Origin: Emcibacteraceae bacterium
GTDB lineage: Bacteria; Pseudomonadota; Alphaproteobacteria; Sphingomonadales; Emcibacteraceae
NCBI GenBank assembly: GCA_021774795.1
Contig: JAJFIR010000031.1
Location: 1 to 64,000, forward strand
DNA length: 64,000 bases
Direction of reading: 5' to 3'
Positions 59,037 through 64,000 of the stretch are shown here, piece after piece. Numbering within the stretch: the stretch's first letter is position 1; every line of letters starts with the position of its first letter. The position numbers and the translations under genes were made by a program. Below the pieces are notes generated by a model. The model searched no databases, was not told the origin of the DNA, and saw nothing but the letters and a program-made list of their open reading frames with translations.

Positions 59037-59696
59037 CTATTCAGCGACAAGCTGATACCCCAATCCTCTTATGGTTTTAATAACATCAATTCCTATTTTT
59101 TTTCGAACCCGCGTCACGAAAACCTCGATTGTATTTGAATCTCTATCGAAATCCTGATCATAAATATGTTCTGTAAGTTCAGTTCTGGAAATGACTTTAT
59201 TCGGGTGATGCATCATATAGGAGAGCAATTTATACTCTTGGGCTGTTAACTTTATTGGCAAACCATCAACCGTAACTTTCGATGAAGCACTGTTAAGTGT
59301 AAGCCCCTGTATGGATAGTTCCGACGAACTTTGTCCCGCCGCGCGACGAATTAACGCTCTTATTCTCGCTAAAATTTCCTCAATTTGGAATGGCTTCGGG
59401 ACATAATCGTCGGCACCGGCATCTAAACCGGAAACTTTCTCGGACCACCCATCACGCGCTGTCAATATTAGAACAGGAGTATCAATCCCGGCATCTCGCC
59501 ATTTACGAAGTATGCTTAAGCCATCCATTACTGGAAGACCTAAATCCAGAATTATAGCATCATAACTTTCTGTCTCCCCAAGATAATGCGCATCCTCACC
59601 ATTGAGCGACGCATCAACTGCATATCCGGCATCCTCTAAAAAAGATTTCAATTGTCGGGATAGATCGGGATCGTCTTCGGCAAGCAATAATCTCAT
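59037..59696 (-). CDS. OmpR/PhoP-type response regulator
   Basis: The receiver domain carries the acidic pair in LLAEDDPDLS, the phosphorylation site Asp51 (AIILDLGLPVMDG), a conserved Thr (VLILTARDGWSEKV) and Lys (VPKPFQIEEI). The C-terminal winged helix is of the OmpR class (LTAQEYKLLSYMMHHPNKVISRTELTEHIYDQ...NTIEVFVTRVRKKIG...TIRGLGYQL). The close match of this end to PhoP/QseB is noted. It lies 6 bases past the PepSY gene and 10 bases before the kinase gene. Confidence 0.95.
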   Translation of the reverse strand: MRLLLAEDDPDLSRQLKSFLEDAGYAVDASLNGEDAHYLGETESYDAIILDLGLPVMDGLSILRKWRDAGIDTPVLILTARDGWSEKVSGLDAGADDYVPKPFQIEEILARIRALIRRAAGQSSSELSIQGLTLNSASSKVTVDGLPIKLTAQEYKLLSYMMHHPNKVISRTELTEHIYDQDFDRDSNTIEVFVTRVRKKIGIDVIKTIRGLGYQLVAE

Positions 59697-59702
59697 TACA
59701 TA

Positions 59703-60113
59703 TCAACCTTTTACATCAATAATCTTCGCACTCTTGGCATCTACTTTTACAGAAAGAAGTTTTCCGGATTCAGTTAAAACACGCACATCATATAAATAAT
59801 TGATCCCCTCCCTTTTTGGGACAAGCAACCGAACATCCACTATTCGCCCTGGATATCGACTGCTTACAGCTTTCCGAATTATTGAAAGCGATACTATATT
59901 TCCAGACCGCAACGCATCACGTGCTTGATCATGACGAAAAAATTGATCAGGTATACGTAATCTTTGATCGGGAGACGGTGAAATAGAGTTTTGCGCTGCA
60001 TCAGGCACGATCCTCGGCTGGGGAACTATTTTCCCAGGTTGTTGAGCATAGGTTGACTGTGGCATAAGCGTGAAAGAAGCCAACAATACGTACATGTACA
60101 AAGTGATTCTCAT
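59703..60113 (-). CDS. PepSY-domain periplasmic protein
   Basis: A signal peptide (MRITLYMYVLLASFTLMPQSTYAQ) precedes a proline-rich linker and a PepSY domain in the C-terminal half (LSIIRKAVSSRYPGRIVDVRLLVPKREGINYLYDVRVLTESGKLLSVKVDAKSAKIIDVKG). PepSY proteins beside two-component systems often modulate the sensor or a periplasmic protease. It is the first gene of the three-gene regulatory operon. Confidence 0.9.
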   Translation of the reverse strand: MRITLYMYVLLASFTLMPQSTYAQQPGKIVPQPRIVPDAAQNSISPSPDQRLRIPDQFFRHDQARDALRSGNIVSLSIIRKAVSSRYPGRIVDVRLLVPKREGINYLYDVRVLTESGKLLSVKVDAKSAKIIDVKG

Positions 60114-60207
60114 AATGGCGAATATTAGAATTTTCCTGCTTAATCTAGGATGAATAAACCATCAACGATAAATTTAATCAATATTGTACAAAATAAGGCG
60201 AATTGCA

Positions 60208-61236
60208 TTATACGCCTAATCGTTCCTGGATAGCCGTGTTGGTGGTCGTATATCCAGTTGCCATTTTTCGATCAGGAAAAGCATAGGGAAACGCCGCATG
60301 ACACATAACCGCTGCTTCATAAAACCCGGTTAATATTAACTTTATTTTGCTGGGATATGTGCAAACATCACCGATAGCGTAAATTCCCTCCGTACCGGTC
60401 GAAAATGTTTCGGTATTTACATCAATATGTTTTCTATTGAGATTCAGTCCCCACTCTGCAATCGGTCCGAGGCTTATCTTAAGCCCCATAAAAGGAAGCA
60501 TATAATCACAATTTAGTTCCACATACTCACCTTCAACGGTTTCGACGCCAACGTTATCCAGCTTACCGTCGGGCCCGTTTAATGCAGTTACATTACCCAT
60601 GACAAAATCAACTTTTCCATCCGCCACAAGTTTTTTAAATTGCGCTTCGCTATCAGGGGACGCTCGAAACCCTTCCCTCCGATGCACAAGGGTTATTTTT
60701 TTTGCTATGGGTTCTAAGCCCATCACCCAATCCAGGGCACTATCACCTCCACCAACAATTACCAACTCTTTATCTTGATATTTGTTCATTTTATAAACGG
60801 CGTAATCAACCGACTTTTCTTCATATTTTTCTAAATTTGGATATTTAGGTTTTTTAGGAACAAAACTCCCCGCACCAGCGGCAACAACGACTATCGGTGA
60901 CTCAAGTATTTCACCTTCGCTGGTCATCATTTGCCAATTATTATTCTCTAATTTAATCAAATCACTTGCTTGTTGATTTAAATGAAATACAGGATCAAAA
61001 GGGCTTATTTGCTGCATTAAGTCATCGACGAGCTCTTGACCAGTCACTTTCGGTCTCGCCGGAATATCGTAGATCGGTTTCTCAGGATATAGTTCCGTGC
61101 ATTGCCCGCCCGGCCTATCAAGATTATCTATTAAATGACATTTGAGACCTAATAATCCTGCCTCAAAAACGGCGAATAGTCCAACCGGCCCAGCACCTAC
61201 AATAATCATATCAGTCTTAATTGATACTTCCACCAT
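60208..61236 (-). CDS. ferredoxin-NADP reductase, thioredoxin-reductase-like type
   Basis: The FAD motif DMIIVGAGPVGLFAVFEAGLLG and the NADPH motif ELVIVGGGDSALDWVMGL are present, with LDNLDRPGGQCTELYPEKPIYDIP and the C-terminal IYAIGDVCTYPSKIKLILTGFYEAAVMCHAAF. There is no redox CxxC as in thioredoxin reductase, so it belongs to the ferredoxin-NADP reductase type 2 group (YumC-like), which may also reduce Fe-S or Bfd-type ferredoxins. The ATG at 61236 (GGAG six bases before) is chosen within a run of possible starts. Confidence 0.9.
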   Translation of the reverse strand: MVEVSIKTDMIIVGAGPVGLFAVFEAGLLGLKCHLIDNLDRPGGQCTELYPEKPIYDIPARPKVTGQELVDDLMQQISPFDPVFHLNQQASDLIKLENNNWQMMTSEGEILESPIVVVAAGAGSFVPKKPKYPNLEKYEEKSVDYAVYKMNKYQDKELVIVGGGDSALDWVMGLEPIAKKITLVHRREGFRASPDSEAQFKKLVADGKVDFVMGNVTALNGPDGKLDNVGVETVEGEYVELNCDYMLPFMGLKISLGPIAEWGLNLNRKHIDVNTETFSTGTEGIYAIGDVCTYPSKIKLILTGFYEAAVMCHAAFPYAFPDRKMATGYTTTNTAIQERLGV

Positions 61237-61420
61237 CATCAACTCCACTATATTATTATTTTAAAAAATATTTCACGTTCATTAAAAATTATACTGACCT
61301 TAATACTCTACCTAGTATTGAATATTTTTTAACTTTAACATACTTTAAGCTGGATTAAATTGAATTTTTTCTACAAATTAGTGTCCTCTAATTTTCGTAA
61401 ACCCATTTAAAAGGAATTCT

Positions 61421-62572
61421 ATGAAAGGTTTGTTTCTATTCAGTATTTTTACCATAATATATGGCTCACTATTTCCTTTTGAGTTTCAGTATGTTAATTG
61501 GGAAATGGAAGGTCAGGATATTCTGTTATCGACCGTATTTTTTGGTGGCAGATTGGGCGATAGTTTAGGGAATGTGTTTTTGTTTATTCCTCTTGGATTT
61601 GCCGGATCAGCTCTCATATCAAGACATAATATAGATAAAAAGTTTTATGTTGGTTTATATGGATTGGGCTTCGCCCTCGCCATCGCCATACAAGCTGCTC
61701 AAGTCTACTTACCTGCCCGAGTGCCTGCCCTTCACGACGCTATTTGGAACTTGGTCGGCATATTTGCTGGTGATTTTTTTGTCCGTGTATTAAAAACGAG
61801 ATATCCCGGTCTTCTAAAGTCGGATCAAAGATTAGCTCTGCTCGCTCTATTATCGTGCTGGATTATTTTTTTACTGGTTCCATTTATTTTTAATTACGAT
61901 GCAGAAGAACTGCGTAAGAATATTGAATATCATATTGATATAAACCAGTACAGATTTGCTAATATATTATTATTTACTTTCTTATGGGTTACCTACGCCA
62001 GTCTCATTGAAGAAATTCTTCCTAATCGGAGAAATTTCTTATTTTCATTAGAATTTGCTGTATTTTTCACAACAATTGCGAAAATATTTGTCTATAGAAA
62101 CGAAATAGAATCCGAGCTGTTTTTATGTGGCATTATAGCCATATTTATAACAAGAAGTGGCATTTTTAGAAAATTACCCCCCTATAAATTTACCGCACTA
62201 ATTCTTCTTTTTACAATGTTCTATAATAGCCTGTATCCGTTCGAATTTTATGACAACCCATTCAAGGAGTTTAAATGGATCCCATTCTCAGAATTATTCT
62301 CTGACGACATGTTAGCCGTTGTCAGGACAGTGTTTTATAAGACTTTTATATACGGTGCTATTGTCTGGAACTTATATAAAGGTTTTCCAAATTTGAAATA
62401 TGTCAGTTTATTTTGTATTTTATATGCAAGTGTAATCGAATATTTTCAATATAAGACTTTAATGCGAGTGGGCGGCTTAACAGAACCACTAATAGTCCTT
62501 TTCTTATGCACTTTCATCGAACAAAAAAATGTTGCGGCGAAGCGTTTTAAAAATGAAAGCAAAGCATCATAA
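61421..62572 (+). CDS. VanZ-like membrane protein with two repeat halves
   Basis: The 383-residue protein has about ten hydrophobic helices. The VanZ motif is FLFIPLGFAGSALI ... YLPARVPALHDAIWNLVGIFAGDFFVRVL (residues about 45-125). The opening SIFTIIYGSLFPFEFQYVNWE recurs in altered form as LLFTMFYNSLYPFEFYDNPFKEFKW, so the second half looks like a degenerate copy of the first. VanZ family members give teicoplanin resistance in Gram-positives, but the family in Gram-negatives is of unknown function. SD AAGGA precedes the ATG. It converges on the next gene with 17 bases between. Confidence 0.82.
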   Translation: MKGLFLFSIFTIIYGSLFPFEFQYVNWEMEGQDILLSTVFFGGRLGDSLGNVFLFIPLGFAGSALISRHNIDKKFYVGLYGLGFALAIAIQAAQVYLPARVPALHDAIWNLVGIFAGDFFVRVLKTRYPGLLKSDQRLALLALLSCWIIFLLVPFIFNYDAEELRKNIEYHIDINQYRFANILLFTFLWVTYASLIEEILPNRRNFLFSLEFAVFFTTIAKIFVYRNEIESELFLCGIIAIFITRSGIFRKLPPYKFTALILLFTMFYNSLYPFEFYDNPFKEFKWIPFSELFSDDMLAVVRTVFYKTFIYGAIVWNLYKGFPNLKYVSLFCILYASVIEYFQYKTLMRVGGLTEPLIVLFLCTFIEQKNVAAKRFKNESKAS

Positions 62573-62589
62573 AATACTTATAACGCCCG

Positions 62590-63927
62590 TTAAATAACTT
62601 TATTTTGACATATGGCCTTTTGCGCCATCATTACGAAATAATACCCAATAGGTAATGCAACAGATGCTATTAAAATATTTGTCACATCCGGCCTTTTAAG
62701 ACCCCAGAACAAGACGCTACCTTCTATTAAGAATGCGAAAGTTACACCTAAAACCATTAAAAATAAAAACGAAAAATTCTCATATCCATTCTTCGATATT
62801 TTATGTATTGCAAGATAAATTCCAAAAGGAATATAAATAATAAAGTTAAGCATAAAACTGAGTAGTGCCTCGGCACTTCCCACCTCGATATAATAATTAA
62901 ATGGTAAAAGGCTCATATTGCCAATTACATTTGATATTTCTGGTATTGTGCTTACCTGGCCAATAGAAAGGCCTTTTATTTTAAGCACTATCCATAAAAA
63001 TATTGGTAACATCAATAGAAATAACAGCTTTAGCCTTATCATAATATTGAATAAAAATGGCAAGCTTAGATGCCTGCCAACATATAAGCCAAGGCAAAAC
63101 CCAATCAACTTACAAATAAATGATAACAGTGAACTTTGGCCCGATACTTCAAAAAACTGAACTATTTCAAGTAAAAGTAAAAAAACAGAGCCGCCGACAA
63201 TAAGTTGCTTGTTACCACCCGATCTTTTCTTTTTAGCCATCCGGTAAAGGACACCCAATGGGAATAACAACAGCACCGACGATATTAAAGATATAAAACC
63301 AATCCCCTGCCCTCTATCTGCTTCAAATAAAGGCACTCCTTTTAATAAAAACGCCTCTTGCAGTTGTGCTGCGTTCATGAAGAAATCAAACGGAAATAAA
63401 ATTATAACTATAACAAATGCCAGATAAATTCTTTTCACAAATTTAATCGGTAACATATTATATTTTATTATATGTTTTACCGCTTTTATTGTAAAATTTC
63501 CGAATATTGCACAAAGGCAAATTCCTATAAATATGCCGCCTAAATTAGCAAAAATGTCTGCCATCGAAGTCCCGCGCGCGCCCATAAACATTTGTAGAAA
63601 TTCGATCAAGAACCCAAGCGCAACGATGGCTAAAATCATAAGGATGAATGCCTTTGTGTTTTTTTTGCATACACAATATAAACAGGCAGAGAATGTCAGT
63701 AATATGTTAAAAATCACATGGGCAATCCATTGACCCTGTTCTTCACCAACATGTGAAAAGCGCAGCGTATTAATAAACCCCGCAATCGAAGTATCAACCG
63801 GATCACTTGTTATGCTGAAAGGCAATAACGACGCATATAAAATAAAAACAAAGAACCCGGCTGTAAAAGCGAAAAAAACTTTAGCAGATTTTTGGTTTAA
63901 TTCATGATCACTTATATTTTCAGACAT
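62590..63927 (-). CDS. VanZ-like membrane protein, second copy
   Basis: The protein has about ten hydrophobic helices and the VanZ motif FLQMFMGARGTSMADIFANLGGIFIGICLCAIF. It opens in the same manner as its neighbour (AFTAGFFVFILYASLLPFSI). The second half repeats the pattern in part (RLYLAFVIVIILFPFDFF ... FISLISSVLLLFPLGVLYRMAKKKRSGG; IEIVQFFEVSGQSS). The ATG at 63927 is taken in place of GTG at 63951; neither has a ribosome binding site. The two VanZ-like genes are convergent neighbours with low mutual identity, so they may be old duplicates. Nothing is seen from 63952 to the end. Confidence 0.8.
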   Translation of the reverse strand: MSENISDHELNQKSAKVFFAFTAGFFVFILYASLLPFSITSDPVDTSIAGFINTLRFSHVGEEQGQWIAHVIFNILLTFSACLYCVCKKNTKAFILMILAIVALGFLIEFLQMFMGARGTSMADIFANLGGIFIGICLCAIFGNFTIKAVKHIIKYNMLPIKFVKRIYLAFVIVIILFPFDFFMNAAQLQEAFLLKGVPLFEADRGQGIGFISLISSVLLLFPLGVLYRMAKKKRSGGNKQLIVGGSVFLLLLEIVQFFEVSGQSSLLSFICKLIGFCLGLYVGRHLSLPFLFNIMIRLKLLFLLMLPIFLWIVLKIKGLSIGQVSTIPEISNVIGNMSLLPFNYYIEVGSAEALLSFMLNFIIYIPFGIYLAIHKISKNGYENFSFLFLMVLGVTFAFLIEGSVLFWGLKRPDVTNILIASVALPIGYYFVMMAQKAICQNKVI

Positions 63928-64000
63928 GGTATTGGAACATTTTTTTAACACGTTATTTCAGATAACTACTTTATAAGAAATCAATTTAGTTTATATAGTA

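Noticed and set aside
60208-61236. Thioredoxin reductase
   Set aside because: FAD and NADPH motifs are present, but the redox-active CxxC is missing, which points to ferredoxin-NADP reductase type 2.
1-64000. CRISPR array, rRNA genes, insertion sequences
   Set aside because: No regularly spaced repeats, no rRNA signature sequences and no transposase-like frames were seen on either strand.

Overview
This window looks like chromosome from an AT-rich alphaproteobacterium. The evidence is the gene order mutS-glnD-murJ-trpS together with tsaB-rimI-fur-plsC-miaB-phoH-ybeY-corC-lnt-XRE regulator. This is a typical alphaproteobacterial backbone, here almost entirely on the minus strand. An OlsB-type ornithine-lipid acyltransferase, an AmpG permease, a conserved XRE regulator and a Lpp0805/RT0821-type surface protein agree with this. 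I cannot place the genus; the low GC and the sugar-oxidation locus would fit Kordiimonadales/Emcibacterales-like or other low-GC marine groups, which is a guess. No integrase, transposase, phage gene or CRISPR array was seen.

Layout. (1) 1-5.7 kb: tRNA-Thr(UGU), followed by an accessory stretch with an amber-interrupted small gene, a coiled-coil lipoprotein, a small membrane protein, an asparagine-synthetase-like protein lacking the amidotransferase cysteine, a 39-residue membrane peptide whose ribosome binding site lies in a hairpin, and two unknown genes. (2) 5.7-11 kb: a divergent sugar-oxidation locus (sugar isomerase/epimerase, GMC oxidoreductase, metal-ligand-deficient M24 protein against an MFS transporter) with LacI-type operator sequences between the two arms. 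(3) 11-12.4 kb: arsC, then iron storage genes bfd and bfr behind a Fur-like box. (4) 12.4-36.2 kb: housekeeping block for pyrimidine synthesis, lipoprotein maturation, rRNA and tRNA modification, iron regulation, Fe-S delivery, DNA repair, peptidoglycan lipid II export, nitrogen sensing and ornithine lipids. (5) 36.3-43 kb: a methyltransferase-like remnant, AmpG, TetR, ribosomal protein L28, two tandem DUF1624 acyltransferase paralogues and a two-gene unknown cassette. (6) 43-47 kb: MeaB and TetR divergent from a thiolase and an acyl-CoA dehydrogenase, with a palindrome in the shared promoter. (7) 47.2-49.2 kb: a TolB-like/TPR protein with a non-standard start and a small membrane protein.

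(8) 49.4-56.2 kb is the most interesting region: a UDP-hexosamine epimerase, a CDP-alcohol phosphatidyltransferase, a periplasmic beta-rich protein and a MOP-superfamily flippase converge on a nucleotidyltransferase and myo-inositol-phosphate synthase pair. Together these could make CDP-inositol and then an inositol phospholipid, and export a related envelope lipid or glycan. (9) 56.4-64 kb: FKBP isomerase lipoprotein, glycine-zipper surface protein, a PepSY/response regulator/histidine kinase operon, ferredoxin-NADP reductase, and two convergent VanZ-like membrane proteins.

Assignments rest on reading motifs by eye. Start codons were moved from the longest open frame where a Shine-Dalgarno sequence or family convention favoured another start.
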